Positions 37,391-46,957 of a stretch of DNA of 64,000 bases are shown here, one piece after another (within the stretch, counting starts at the first letter, position 1; every line of letters starts with the position of its first letter). Location of the stretch: NCBI RefSeq assembly GCF_023100945.1, contig NZ_CP064689.1:4260001-4324000 (forward strand), read 5' to 3'. The notes below the pieces were generated by a model. That model had not been told where the DNA came from. It worked only from the letters and a program-made list of their open reading frames with translations, and did no database searches. The position numbers and the translations under genes are program-made. The DNA comes from Bradyrhizobium sp. 200 (GTDB lineage Bacteria > Pseudomonadota > Alphaproteobacteria > Rhizobiales > Xanthobacteraceae).

Positions 37391-39064
37391 TCAACCCCGC
37401 GCGGCCAGAGCCCTGGCGCGCGTTTCACTCAACGAGCTTACCGGCGTCAGTGCTTCCGGGCTGATCGAAAGCTCGATGATGGCCGGAAGTCCGCTTGCAA
37501 CGGCCTCGTCGAAAGCGCGCGCGAAGTCTTCGGTCCGCTCGACATGAGCGCCGAAACCGCCGCAGGCGCGCGCAAGCGCCGCGAAGTCGGGGTTGGCGAG
37601 ATCGGTGCCGGAGACACGGCCGGGATAGGTCCGCTCCTGATGCATGCGGATCGTGCCATACATGCCGTTGTTGCAGACGATCACAATCAGCGGCAGCCGG
37701 TTTTCGACCGCCGTCATGAATTCCATCCCGGTCATCTGGAAGCAGCCGTCGCCGGCAAATGCGATCACGGTACGCTCCGGATGCAACTGCTTGGCGGCGA
37801 CCGCCGCGGGCAGGCCATAGCCCATCGAACCCGAGGTCGGCGCAAGTTCGGTGCGAAATTGCCGATAGCGCCAGAACCGATGCACCCAGACGGCATAATT
37901 GCCGGCGCCGTTGCAGATGATGGTGTCATGGGGCAAGCGATCGCTCAAACCGCGCACGATCTGCGAGAGCTGGACGTCGCCGGGCGAGCGCGTCGGCTCG
38001 GCAAAGGCGAGATAGTCGGCATGCGCTGTCTTGACATAGTCGGCGCGCGATCGATGCTTCGGCTCCAGCCGCTTGATCGCGGCCGCAAAGGCCGCGCTGC
38101 TGGCGACCACGCCGAGCGTCGGCGAATAGACGCGGCCGATCTCTTCGGGATCGGGATAGACGTGAACCAGCGGCTGCCTTGGCTTCGGAATATCGAACAT
38201 CGTGTAGCCGGATGTGGTGGCCTCCCCCAGCCTCGCGCCAAGCGCGATCACCAGATCGCTGTTGCGGATCCGGTCGGCGATTTTAGCATCGAGGCCGATG
38301 CCGACATGGCCGCCATAGCAGGGATGCAGATTATCGAAATAGTCCTGGCAGCGGAATGAAACGCCGACGGGCACTTCATGCGCCGACGCAAACGCCTCGA
38401 GATCGCGGCGCGCCTGCTCGCTCCATCCGCCGCCGCCGACGATCAGGAACGGCTTCCTCGCCTCCGAAAGCAGCGCATGGAACTGCCGCAGGGCGCCGTC
38501 GTCAGGCGCAATCGGAAGCGGCGTGTAGGGCGGCGCATCCGGCACCTCGGCGGTGTCGGTGAGCATGTCCTCGGGCAGCGCCAGCACGACCGGGCCGGGA
38601 CGGCCCGAAGTCGCAGTGAAGAACGCGCGCGAGATGAACTCCGGAATTCGCCGCGCGTCATCGATCTGGGCCACCCATTTCGACATCGGCCCGAACATCT
38701 GGCGATAGTCGATTTCCTGAAACGCTTCGCGTTCCATCATGTCGCGCCCGACCTGGCCGAGCAGAAGGATCATGGGCGTCGAGTCCTGAAATGCGACATG
38801 AACGCCGGCCGACGCATTGGTGGCGCCCGGCCCCCGCGTGGCGAACGCGATGCCCGGATGGCCGGTCAGCTTGCCGTAGGCCTCCGCCATCATGGCGGCC
38901 CCGCCTTCGTGCCGGGCGTTGATGAACCGCACGCGCTGGCTTTGATAGAGACCGTCGAGCGCGGCCAGATAGCTTTCGCCGGGCACACCGAACACGGTGT
39001 CGGCGCCGTGCAAGGCCAGTTGCTCGATCAGAATATGGCCACCGGTTCGAAGATTTGCGTCCAT
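37391..39064 (-). CDS. Thiamine-diphosphate-dependent enzyme, acetolactate-synthase-like
   Basis: 557 residues with the three ThDP-enzyme domains. The N-terminal domain has FGVPGESYLAALDGL and NARHEGGAAMMAEAYGK (catalytic Glu), the central domain GLDAKIADRIRNSDLVIALG, and the C-terminal domain the ThDP/Mg motif FAGDGCFQMTGMEF...VIVCNN. The family includes acetolactate synthases, benzoylformate decarboxylases and oxalyl-CoA decarboxylases; no regulatory ilvN subunit is adjacent, so a catabolic decarboxylase or ligase role is as likely. The exact substrate is not determined. Confidence 0.85.
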   Translation of the reverse strand: MDANLRTGGHILIEQLALHGADTVFGVPGESYLAALDGLYQSQRVRFINARHEGGAAMMAEAYGKLTGHPGIAFATRGPGATNASAGVHVAFQDSTPMILLLGQVGRDMMEREAFQEIDYRQMFGPMSKWVAQIDDARRIPEFISRAFFTATSGRPGPVVLALPEDMLTDTAEVPDAPPYTPLPIAPDDGALRQFHALLSEARKPFLIVGGGGWSEQARRDLEAFASAHEVPVGVSFRCQDYFDNLHPCYGGHVGIGLDAKIADRIRNSDLVIALGARLGEATTSGYTMFDIPKPRQPLVHVYPDPEEIGRVYSPTLGVVASSAAFAAAIKRLEPKHRSRADYVKTAHADYLAFAEPTRSPGDVQLSQIVRGLSDRLPHDTIICNGAGNYAVWVHRFWRYRQFRTELAPTSGSMGYGLPAAVAAKQLHPERTVIAFAGDGCFQMTGMEFMTAVENRLPLIVIVCNNGMYGTIRMHQERTYPGRVSGTDLANPDFAALARACGGFGAHVERTEDFARAFDEAVASGLPAIIELSISPEALTPVSSLSETRARALAARG

Positions 39065-39160
39065 CAGCTTGTTCCTTGGGCTCAGGATTTGAGACCGGCT
39101 TAGAGAATGGCGTCGGCATCAGCAACCGGTTTTCCTGCAAATCAGATGCAGGGCTGCCGG

Positions 39161-40081
39161 TCATCGCTCCTGTTGGTCTTTCGGCCCTACCCTGGCCTCC
39201 ACGCCGGTCACGGCCTCATAGGCCTTGATGACGGCGGTGCAGGACTCGCTGTCGTGCCCGAGCAGCGCCGCCTGCCGGTAAGTCTGGTGCACGGCCTCCG
39301 CCATGAAGCCGGGCAAGCCCGCCTCCTCCAGCCAGCGCGCGTAGTAGCGGACGTCCTTGCGGGCGTTCGCCAGCGACATCAGCGGGGTGAAGTCGCCATC
39401 GAGCGTGGCCTGGCCATAGAGATCGAGCATGCCGCTCTTGGCGCCGGCAGCCGAGATGATGCCTATCGCCTGGGAAAGATCGAGCCCATCCTTGGCGGCA
39501 AGCGCAAACCCCTCGCACCACGCCGCCACGTTGGCGAAGGCGATATAGTTGTGAATGAGCTTGAGGCGGATGGCGTGCCCCAGCGGGCCGATGTGGAAGA
39601 TGTTTTCGGCATAGAGTTCGAAATAGGGCCTGAGGTCGCCCAGCAGGTCGCGCTCGCCGCCGAACAGCACGTTGACCTTGCCGATGTCGGCGTGTTTCGG
39701 GGTCCGCGTCATTGGCGCTTCGGCGTAGCGCCCGCCGGCCGCGCGCACCATCCGGTCGAGCTTCGTGACCATTTGCGGGCTGCCGGTGGTGTGATCCACG
39801 ATGATGAACCCCGGCACCAGACCGGCCAGCAATCCGTCGCCAGAGGTCAACAACGCCTCGACATCCTCGGCCTCATTGACGCAAATCATGACGATGCGGC
39901 AGCTATCCCTGATCTCCTGGAGATTGCCGGCGGCGGTCGCACCAAATGATTTGGCAACCGCTACAGCCGCGGGATTGAGGTCGTAGGCGGTGACCGCCAC
40001 GCCCTTGGCGACGAGGTTCTTGACCAAGCCGCGCCCCATCCCGCCGAGGCCGATAAAGCCGACGCGTTCGAATGCCGTCAT
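39161..40081 (-). CDS. NAD(P)-dependent beta-hydroxyacid dehydrogenase family
   Basis: 306 residues. The Rossmann motif is VGFIGLGGMGRGLVKNLVAKG; DHTTGSPQMV, APMTRTPKHADIGKVNVLFG and the helix RLKLIHNYIAFANVA with the catalytic Lys follow. It belongs to the 3-hydroxyisobutyrate/tartronate-semialdehyde reductase group. It lies on the same strand after the ThDP gene, 96 bases away, so the two may act in one degradation route (for example glyoxylate carboligase plus tartronate semialdehyde reductase), but that is inference. Confidence 0.85.
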   Translation of the reverse strand: MTAFERVGFIGLGGMGRGLVKNLVAKGVAVTAYDLNPAAVAVAKSFGATAAGNLQEIRDSCRIVMICVNEAEDVEALLTSGDGLLAGLVPGFIIVDHTTGSPQMVTKLDRMVRAAGGRYAEAPMTRTPKHADIGKVNVLFGGERDLLGDLRPYFELYAENIFHIGPLGHAIRLKLIHNYIAFANVAAWCEGFALAAKDGLDLSQAIGIISAAGAKSGMLDLYGQATLDGDFTPLMSLANARKDVRYYARWLEEAGLPGFMAEAVHQTYRQAALLGHDSESCTAVIKAYEAVTGVEARVGPKDQQER

Positions 40082-40149
40082 CTCATCCCTTCCGAAACAT
40101 TATAGCAACGCCGCACAGCGCCTGGCCGTTGCGCAGACTTCGCTGATGT

Positions 40150-40629
40150 CTAGCCAGCCTTGCCTGATACCGCCCCACCCTTCCCGTAAACCTTGTCCGC
40201 CCGCTTTTCGAACGCCGCGGCAAAGCGCTGAAATGCGGTGTCGAACATCGTCCCCATCAGCATCGCCAGCATCCGGCTCCTGAATTCGTACGACAGGAAG
40301 AACCCGACATCGCAGTCGGTTTCGGATTTCGGCTCGAACGTCCAGCGGTTTTCGAGATTGCTGAACGGGCCCTTCAGATATTCGACCAGGATCTTCAGGT
40401 TCGGCCGATCCAGCGTCACCCGGCTGGTGAAGGTTTCCCGCACCAGCTTGAACGACACGGTCATGTCGGCGACGACGATTTCGGTGCCGTCTTCCTTCGG
40501 CGTGCGCTGACGGATCCTCAGCGACTGGCACAGCGGCACGAATTCCGGATAGCGCTCGACATCGGCAACCAGATCGAACATCTGCGACGCGGTGTGATGG
40601 ACCCGGCGCTTGCTGGAGAAGCGCGGCAT
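40150..40629 (-). CDS. RatA/COQ10-type SRPBCC protein
   Basis: 159 residues from an ATG that shares one base with the preceding stop (TGATG). The START-like fold is seen in HHTASQMFDLVADVERYPEFV PLCQSLR, VSFKLVRETFTSRVTL, YLKGPFSNLENRW and the C-terminal helix TMFDTAFQRFAAAFEKRA. Alphaproteobacterial members act as ubiquinone-binding COQ10 proteins; the RatA toxin label is also used for the family. It follows lipA and a kinase-like gene in one minus-strand unit. Confidence 0.9.
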   Translation of the reverse strand: MPRFSSKRRVHHTASQMFDLVADVERYPEFVPLCQSLRIRQRTPKEDGTEIVVADMTVSFKLVRETFTSRVTLDRPNLKILVEYLKGPFSNLENRWTFEPKSETDCDVGFFLSYEFRSRMLAMLMGTMFDTAFQRFAAAFEKRADKVYGKGGAVSGKAG

Positions 40630-41168
40630 CAGTGGATACTCGCCCGGTTCTGCCTGAGCGCGATTTCCTTCAGATAATCGTTCGCCTGTGTCCGATCGGT
40701 GAAGCAGACGAACGATTGATCGGCGCGCAGACCCGCAAAATAGTTCAGGAGTTTCGGCCGCTGCTGCCGGCGATAGGCCCAGACATAGCGAAAGAACTCT
40801 AAGTCGATTTGCTCCGGACAGCCTTCGGCCATTTCCGGGCGGACTTGGCCATAGCTGGCGGCGATCCGCTTCATGATACCGAACATGCAGCTCCTGCGCG
40901 GCAGGTCGAACCAGATCACGGTGTCGCTGGACTGTCGGCGCAATTCGCCCGCGCCGTGATTGGTGTAGTTGCCGTCCATGACCCATTGTGGCTGGCGTGC
41001 GACTTCGGCCACGCGCTGTCCGAACTCGGCGTTGTCGGAGGCGACCCAGCCGGGTTTCCAGTACAGCGCATCCAGCGAAACGAAGGGAATGCCGGTAATC
41101 TCCGACAGCCGCCTGGCAAATGTCGACTTGCCGGACCCCGACGATCCCATGACGAGAACGCGTTGCAT
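40629..41168 (-). CDS. P-loop NTPase, adenylate-kinase-like (topology-modulation/FlaR family)
   Basis: 179 residues. Walker A is MGSSGSGKSTFARRLSE, then FVSLDALYWKPGW, WVMDGNYTNHGAGELRR and a lid with RRSCMFGIMKRIA. This family is often labelled DNA topology modulation protein FlaR, though the true activity is unknown; a small-molecule kinase is likely. It lies between lipA and the RatA-like gene. Confidence 0.85.
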   Translation of the reverse strand: MQRVLVMGSSGSGKSTFARRLSEITGIPFVSLDALYWKPGWVASDNAEFGQRVAEVARQPQWVMDGNYTNHGAGELRRQSSDTVIWFDLPRRSCMFGIMKRIAASYGQVRPEMAEGCPEQIDLEFFRYVWAYRRQQRPKLLNYFAGLRADQSFVCFTDRTQANDYLKEIALRQNRASIH

Positions 41169-41183
41169 TGGTTCTATCCGAGG

Positions 41184-42143
41184 CTAGCGGGTTCGCGCGA
41201 CGCGCGCCGCCTGCAGCTTGGCAAAATCCTCGCCCGCATGGTGCGACGATCGGGTCAGCGGGCTCGCCGATACCATCAGAAAGCCCTTGGTGTACGCGAC
41301 CTTCTCGTAGCCTGCGAATTCATCCGGGGTCACGTAACGCATGACGGCGTGATGCTTGCGGGTCGGCTGCAGATATTGCCCGATGGTCAGGAAATCGACC
41401 TCGGCCGAACGCAAATCGTCCATCACCTGCAGCACCTCATGCCGCTCCTCGCCGAGGCCGACCATGATGCCCGACTTGGTGAAGATCGTGGGATCGATTT
41501 CCTTGACCCGCTGCAACAGCCGGATCGAATGGAAATAGCGCGCGCCCGGCCGCACCGTGAGATAGCGCGCGGGGACGGTTTCCAGATTGTGGTTGAACAC
41601 GTCGGGCTTGGCCGCCACGACCGCCTCCAGCGCGCCTTCCTTGCGCAGGAAGTCCGGGGTGAGGATTTCGATGGTCGTGGCCGGGCAGCGCGCGCGGATG
41701 GCGCCAATCGTCTGTGCAAAGTGCTCGGCACCGCCGTCGGCGAGATCGTCGCGGTCGACCGAGGTCACCACGACATGGGTCAGCCCGAGCTTGAAGGTGG
41801 CTTCCGCGACATGCTCCGGCTCGGCGGCGTCGAGCGCGCCCGGCATGCCGGTCTTGACGTTGCAGAACGCGCAGGCCCGCGTGCAGGTGTCCCCCATGAT
41901 CATGAAGGTGGCGTGCTTCTTGTCCCAGCACTCGCCGATATTCGGGCAGCCGGCCTCCTCGCACACCGTGACGAGGCCGTTCTCCTTGACGATTTTTCTG
42001 GTGTCCGCATAGCCGCGGGTGTTCGGCGCGCGCACCCTGATCCAGTCCGGCTTCGGCGGCGACAGCGCATCCGGCCGGTTCACCTTTTCGGGGTGACGCG
42101 GGCGCACCTGGTTTAGGGAAACGGTATCGACGAGGACGACCAT
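41184..42143 (-). CDS. lipA: Lipoyl synthase
   Basis: 319 residues. Both iron-sulphur clusters are marked: the auxiliary cluster [12 protein letters not shown] and the radical-SAM motif CTRACAFC, plus [23 protein letters not shown] and the C-terminal arginine-rich end that contributes a ligand-type Ser region ([14 protein letters not shown]). It inserts two sulphurs into octanoyl-protein to make lipoyl cofactor. Confidence 0.97.
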   Translation of the reverse strand: MVVLVDTVSLNQVRPRHPEKVNRPDALSPPKPDWIRVRAPNTRGYADTRKIVKENGLVTVCEEAGCPNIGECWDKKHATFMIMGDTCTRACAFCNVKTGMPGALDAAEPEHVAEATFKLGLTHVVVTSVDRDDLADGGAEHFAQTIGAIRARCPATTIEILTPDFLRKEGALEAVVAAKPDVFNHNLETVPARYLTVRPGARYFHSIRLLQRVKEIDPTIFTKSGIMVGLGEERHEVLQVMDDLRSAEVDFLTIGQYLQPTRKHHAVMRYVTPDEFAGYEKVAYTKGFLMVSASPLTRSSHHAGEDFAKLQAARVARTR

Positions 42144-42203
42144 GTTAAGTCCGGAAATGGCGAGAATACCTAGCTAATCCGTGTCGCCGGTAGCTGCAAC
42201 CCG

Positions 42204-42244
42204 GTTGCGGAAGGCCGCGCGACTTAGTTGCGGAAGACCGCAAC
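42204..42244. repeat. Repeat and hairpin in the lipA/glycosylase divergent gap
   Basis: GTTGCGGAAG occurs twice (42204-42213 and 42227-42236), the second as GTTGCGG-AAGA-CCGCAAC, a perfect seven-base hairpin. It sits between divergent starts and may be regulatory; nothing more can be said. Confidence 0.35.
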
Positions 42245-42320
42245 CGAGCTCGCGAAACCTGATAGATCGTGCAAGATAATAACGAATTTCACCCCTTCCG
42301 CGAACGATTCTCACCTGAAA

Positions 42321-42926
42321 ATGGTTCAAGACCCCAAGCCGGCCGTTGCCGCTACCCCTCGCCTCGGCAAGCCGCTGAAACGCTCGTTCTTTGGCCGCAG
42401 CGTGCACGAGGTCGCCCCCGACCTGATCGGGGCGACGCTGCTGGTCGACGGCGTCGGCGGCATCATCACCGAAGTCGAGGCCTATCATCACACCGACCCG
42501 GCCGCGCATTCGTTCCGCGGGCCGACGCCGCGCAACCGGATCATGTTCGGCCCGCCGGGCTTTGCCTATGTCTACCGCTCCTACGGCATCCACTGGTGCG
42601 TGAATTTCGTCTGCGAGGCGGAAGGCTCGGCCAGCGCCGTGCTGATCCGCGCGCTGGAGCCGACCCACGGCATAGCGGCGATGCGCCGCCGCCGCGGCCT
42701 GCAGGAGGAGCGCGCGCTGTGTTCGGGTCCGGGCAAGCTCTGCGAGGCGCTCGGGATTACGGTCAAGCACAACGAATTGCCGCTCGACGTTCCTCCGTTC
42801 GCGTTGCATGCGCGGCTCGCCAAACCCGACATCGCTGCCGGCGTGCGGATCGGAATTACCAAAGCGGTCGATTTGCCGTGGCGGTATGGCTTGAAGGGGT
42901 CGAGGTTTTTGAGCAAGCCGTTTTGA
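42321..42926 (+). CDS. DNA-3-methyladenine glycosylase, AAG/MPG type
   Basis: 201 residues from the ATG at 42321 (an upstream start is open but lacks family similarity). The AAG fold has [33 protein letters not shown] with the catalytic Glu in [31 protein letters not shown] and [15 protein letters not shown]. It removes alkylated purines and hypoxanthine in base excision repair. Confidence 0.93.
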   Translation: MVQDPKPAVAATPRLGKPLKRSFFGRSVHEVAPDLIGATLLVDGVGGIITEVEAYHHTDPAAHSFRGPTPRNRIMFGPPGFAYVYRSYGIHWCVNFVCEAEGSASAVLIRALEPTHGIAAMRRRRGLQEERALCSGPGKLCEALGITVKHNELPLDVPPFALHARLAKPDIAAGVRIGITKAVDLPWRYGLKGSRFLSKPF

Positions 42927-42954
42927 CGGGCGCGCTGTGTCAACATCAATAGCT

Positions 42955-43062
42955 GTCATCACCCGCGAAGCCGGGTGATCCAGTACGCCGCAGCTTATCG
43001 ATTTAATCACTGCTGTCTCTGGAATACTGGGCGGATTCAACCGGTCAAGCCGGGCGATGACG
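42955..43062. repeat. Bradyrhizobium-type intergenic palindromic repeat
   Basis: The element opens GTCATCACCCGCG and closes CCGGGCGATGAC, with an inner stem CACCCG...CGGGTG and the phrase GTGATCCAGTACGCCGCAG. From memory, this pattern recurs between genes across Bradyrhizobium and Rhodopseudomonas. It is non-coding. Confidence 0.6.
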
Positions 43063-43107
43063 ACCGGATATGACTTGGCGATCTCGCGGCACGATGCACC
43101 CGAGGCT

Positions 43108-43760
43108 TGCTTGAAGCTCGCCCTCGAAAATCAGAGGGCGCAGGGAATGCCGGGTGCCGGCTAGCACCCGCGGTCTCGTGTGCAAGGTGCACTCAAGAAT
43201 GCGCACACGAGCATACAGGTACAGCCGGAGCGGCCCGGCACTCCCTGCGCAGTGGTTTGACGGCTTATGCCGAGCTCTCCCTGGAGACGAATTCCTCTTG
43301 CCTCCATCGCCGACGAATTGACGGTTCGCATCGCCCGGTTGAGCTTTGCAAACTTCCGCCAGCTTGACACCAGCCACGGGTGCCAGGACCACACGGTTTT
43401 GCCGTACGCAGCTTCCTCCGCCACAGACCTCAGCCAGCCAAGTGCGTGCCGGCCGAAGCAATAGCGAAAGCGTTTAAGCGCCGTTCGTCTGCGCGCCGTG
43501 CTCGCTCACGGATAACCGCCCTGCAAACACTGTTCGCGCCTGACGCTGCTGCGTCCACCGCAACCCGCCCCAACGTTCGTGACGATGGCCAACGCCCCTC
43601 TTCTCGGGACGGGATGGCGGGAGTTGTAGAGGTGATTTGGGGTCCGCGCGAAGCGGAATATTTTTGCGACCGAGGCTGGACGGGGCAAATCAGCTTGAAG
43701 TTGCGGGAGAAAATCGCACATTGGCGCAACGCCAAGATGCATGGACCACCCGCGAAGAGT
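43108..43760. repeat. Multicopy Bradyrhizobium non-coding segment
   Basis: The stretch includes words giving the spurious peptide GAGNAGCRLAPAVSCA and further on a segment giving VTNVGAGCGG on the other strand. I recall both from many falsely annotated ORFs in Bradyrhizobium genomes, which implies a dispersed repeat. No gene with a ribosome site is visible between 42927 and 43921. Confidence 0.45.
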
Positions 43761-43921
43761 TCAGCCCATCGTACTTTAGGATCAGCTTGCTGGCCATGAG
43801 CCTGCGCATGCAATACCGTCAATGTTGTCTGGAGGTACGAAGGAATGGATGAGCAGAAGCGCGTCCTCGTAGCGGTGCGACTTAAGGAGCGCTGCTCTAC
43901 AAACGCCCACGAGCAATTATT

Positions 43922-44239
43922 TTGGCGCGCCTGCGCCACACGTCAAGGCTCGTCGTGCTGATCGTCGCGCGAACGCTTTCGGTTCTCTCGATCTTGATGA
44001 CAGCCGCGGCCATTGACTCCTGGTATATTCATTACTTGCCATGGGGCTCCGAAGGCACGGGATTCGTCGCCCTCATTTCTTTTCTGCTTGCCAGTCTATT
44101 TGCGCTTTCAGCTCTGGTGGTCGCGGTTGTGCGTGCGCGATCGGGAGCGAGCGCAGGCCGTTCTCAGGTCGTACTGCTTTCTGGCATTTCCTTGGTCGGT
44201 CTGGCAGCACTCGTTGCGGTTTGCCCTTATGGCTGTTGA
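43922..44239 (+). CDS. Small membrane protein, hypothetical
   Basis: Up to 105 residues from a TTG; no good ribosome site, and a GTG at 43952 is an alternative. Three hydrophobic helices are predicted: LVVLIVARTLSVLSILMTAA, FVALISFLLASLFALSALVV and VVLLSGISLVGLAALVAVC. Family unknown. It lies between repeats, so it may be a relic. Confidence 0.4.
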   Translation: MARLRHTSRLVVLIVARTLSVLSILMTAAAIDSWYIHYLPWGSEGTGFVALISFLLASLFALSALVVAVVRARSGASAGRSQVVLLSGISLVGLAALVAVCPYGC

Positions 44240-44253
44240 AATGTGAAAGCAAG

Positions 44254-44323
44254 TAGCCCGGATGAGCGCAGCGATATGCGGGGATAAACCAGAACCCGGA
44301 TGTCGCTTCGCTCATCCGGGCTA
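44254..44323. repeat. Inverted-repeat element TAGCCCGGATGAGCG
   Basis: TAGCCCGGATGAGCG at 44254-44268 and its exact reverse complement at 44309-44323 enclose 40 bases that also pair partly. It would form a long stem-loop and matches a dispersed rhizobial intergenic palindrome known to me by pattern. The rest of the gap to 44607 shows no gene. Confidence 0.65.
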
Positions 44324-44607
44324 CGCTGCTATGCTTACTCGAAGTTCCTTAGCAAGCCTTTTCGGTTAGAGTCGAAAACGATGCGGTGACGACAAGCATC
44401 ACTTTTCAACAATCGCAACATCGACTCAATCCCGTCACGACACGCCCACGTTGAACACGTAGGTGTGGCCTGCTGTTTCGCTTTGCGCGAGTGAAGTGCT
44501 CATAGATTGTGCCGCGTGGAACACGTGGAACACGCAGCGCATGGGTCCGCGCAAACCACGGAGCCACCAAGCAGCAACAGAAACTTCAAAAGAAAAGGAG
44601 CTGCGCG

Positions 44608-46914
44608 ATGACCGGCGTGTTTCCTGTTCAAGGATTTGGATTCCTCTCCAACTACAATGGTGCATTCGTCGCCAGTTCCGCGTTCGCTGCCATGCAGGGA
44701 ATCGCGAGCACGAATGCAAACTCGATCGAGCTCGCTCCGCGGCTGTTTATGCAAACCAGGACGTCGAATGATGTCTTCGCGGATCCCAATAAGACCGAGA
44801 GCGACGCCAATATTCTTCAGGCTGCGGCAAATGCGGAAGCACTCGGGCTTTCGGTGACGTTGAAGCCGATGGTCTCAGCGCTTGATGGCACGCTCGCATA
44901 CGCACTTGTTCCGAGCGATCCGGTCGCCTTCTTTGCTTCCTACAAAACAGAGATGGTCCACATGGCGGAGCTTGCCGAGCAAGCCGGCGTGACCATGCTC
45001 TCGATCGGCAATGAACTCGGCAAGCTCTCCGGACCGCAATATCGCAGCTACTGGGTCGACCTCATCGATTCCGTACGCGCCGTGTTCCACGGCGAGATCA
45101 CCTATGCCGCCGCGACCGACGAAGCCATCAATGTCAGCTTTTGGGACAAGGTTGATGTTATCGGGATCAACGCCTATCCGCCGCTAACGACGACAACCGA
45201 TCCGACCGTCGAGGAGATGGTCAATGCGTGGAACAGCATGTCCACGAACGACTACTGGGCGAAGGTGATGAATCACATGTCGCCGGTCGACTTTTTCCAT
45301 TCCCTCGCCTTGCAATACGACAAGCAGGTGTTCTTCACTGAAACCGGTTATCGCAGTGTCGACGGAACCAATATCCGCCCAGGCGGCTGGGCCGAAGGCA
45401 CGACTGAGGACGTCCAAGAGCAATATGACGCTTTCAACGCTTTCTTTCAGGTGTGGGGATCGGAAGGCGGAAGCTGGTTCAGGGGCGCGTCGATCTGGAA
45501 CTGGGATACGAACAACAAATACTCGCCGATCGGCTACTCGCCCCAAGGCAAGCCTGCGCAGGAGTTGATTACTGAATGGTACGGAGGTCAGCATCAGCCG
45601 CCCGGCCAGACGCTGACGGGTTCTCCGTCTGCCGATTTAATGGATGTCGGCTGCGGCAATGACGTGCTGTCAGGCGGGGTGGGCAACGACACGATCAAGG
45701 CAGGCGGTGGCGACGACACCATTACGGGCGGCCCCGATACAATTCCGAAACTCACGGAGACGTCAGTCACGGTGACGGGCTACAGCTCCGTCGTCGACGG
45801 CGTCGGCGCCAGAATGCAGCTCCTGATTAACGGGCAGCAGGCCGGCAACACAGTCGAATTCCACGCCGCGACCGACGCATCGGGTTTCCAGACCTTCACA
45901 TTCACATTCGTCAACCCGGCTACAGTCTCCAGTCTCGATCTCGCTTTCATCAACGATGTCGCCAATGCCAATGGCGACCGCAATCTCTATATCAAGGACA
46001 TCACCGTCAACGGCGAGCATCTTTCCGTCTCCGACGGCGTCAATCCGAGTTCACCGGGAACCTGGAACCTCTATCAGAACAAGTCCATCCACTATGACAT
46101 GACCGCTCACCAGGACCTGTTCTTCGGCGCGTCGACCGACGATGACAGCCTTGACGGAGGTTTAGGCAAGGATGTGATCAGCGGCGGCGCCGGGACGGAC
46201 GTGATCCAGGGCGGCGCGGGCAACGACACCATCAATGGCGGTCCCGGAGCGGATGTGATCCGCGGCGGAGCGGACGACGACACGATCAACAGCGGCGCCG
46301 GCATCACTACGGCGACGGATCAACTCTATGGCGATGACGGCAACGACGTCATCAAGGCCAGCACCGGCGACACAGGCGCCCTGCTCGACGGCGGCGCCGG
46401 CAAGGACCAGCTCTACGGCAGCGGAACGGCGAATGCCATGAGTGGCGGCGATGGCAACGACTATCTCTCCGGTGGCGGCGGACTGGATATCATGCACGGC
46501 AACGCCGGCGACGATCAACTGAAAGGCGGCACGGCGGCAACGCAAATGTTCGGCGACGATGGCAACGACAGCCTGCATGGCGGCACGGGCAACGAGTTCC
46601 TGTATGGCGGCAGCGGCAACGACCGGCTGATCGGTGGCGGCGGAAACGATTATCTAGCCGGCGGCTCCGGCAATGATACATTCGTTTTCGCTGCTGGGTT
46701 CGGCAAGGACACGGTCGCGGACTTTCAGAACACCGATGGTGTGCAGGACATCCTTCAAATCGACAAGACGGTGTTTGCCGACTTCAGCGCGCTCCAATCG
46801 CACATGGCCGAGGTTGGCACGAGCGTGATGATTACGGTCGACGCCAACAATACGATCGAAATTCGGAACATGACATTGAGCCAGCTCCACGCGGGCAATT
46901 TCCTGTTCGTCTGA
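44608..46914 (+). CDS. GH113-like glycosidase with CBM-like domain and RTX repeats
   Basis: 768 residues from the ATG at 44608 with AAAAGGAG just upstream. Residues about 5-330 form a TIM barrel resembling GH113/GTA-type glycosidases: SIGNEL (acid/base Glu), VIGINAYPPL and VFFTETGYRS (nucleophile Glu). About 375-510 hold a beta-sandwich like calcium-dependent carbohydrate-binding modules (VDGVGARMQLLINGQQAGNT). From about 345 and again 510-740 run RTX nonapeptides (GGxGNDxx), ending with FVFAAGFGKDTVADFQN. No signal peptide is present, so export by a type I system is expected. No T1SS genes are nearby. The substrate is probably a beta-mannan-like polysaccharide. Confidence 0.85.
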   Translation: MTGVFPVQGFGFLSNYNGAFVASSAFAAMQGIASTNANSIELAPRLFMQTRTSNDVFADPNKTESDANILQAAANAEALGLSVTLKPMVSALDGTLAYALVPSDPVAFFASYKTEMVHMAELAEQAGVTMLSIGNELGKLSGPQYRSYWVDLIDSVRAVFHGEITYAAATDEAINVSFWDKVDVIGINAYPPLTTTTDPTVEEMVNAWNSMSTNDYWAKVMNHMSPVDFFHSLALQYDKQVFFTETGYRSVDGTNIRPGGWAEGTTEDVQEQYDAFNAFFQVWGSEGGSWFRGASIWNWDTNNKYSPIGYSPQGKPAQELITEWYGGQHQPPGQTLTGSPSADLMDVGCGNDVLSGGVGNDTIKAGGGDDTITGGPDTIPKLTETSVTVTGYSSVVDGVGARMQLLINGQQAGNTVEFHAATDASGFQTFTFTFVNPATVSSLDLAFINDVANANGDRNLYIKDITVNGEHLSVSDGVNPSSPGTWNLYQNKSIHYDMTAHQDLFFGASTDDDSLDGGLGKDVISGGAGTDVIQGGAGNDTINGGPGADVIRGGADDDTINSGAGITTATDQLYGDDGNDVIKASTGDTGALLDGGAGKDQLYGSGTANAMSGGDGNDYLSGGGGLDIMHGNAGDDQLKGGTAATQMFGDDGNDSLHGGTGNEFLYGGSGNDRLIGGGGNDYLAGGSGNDTFVFAAGFGKDTVADFQNTDGVQDILQIDKTVFADFSALQSHMAEVGTSVMITVDANNTIEIRNMTLSQLHAGNFLFV

Positions 46915-46957
46915 GGCTGACCGAGGGCAGCGCCTGATCCCGACAATCGTCGCGCGG

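Noticed and set aside
43107-43367. ORF giving GAGNAGCRLAPAVSCA
   Set aside because: I recall this as a false ORF inside a dispersed Bradyrhizobium repeat.
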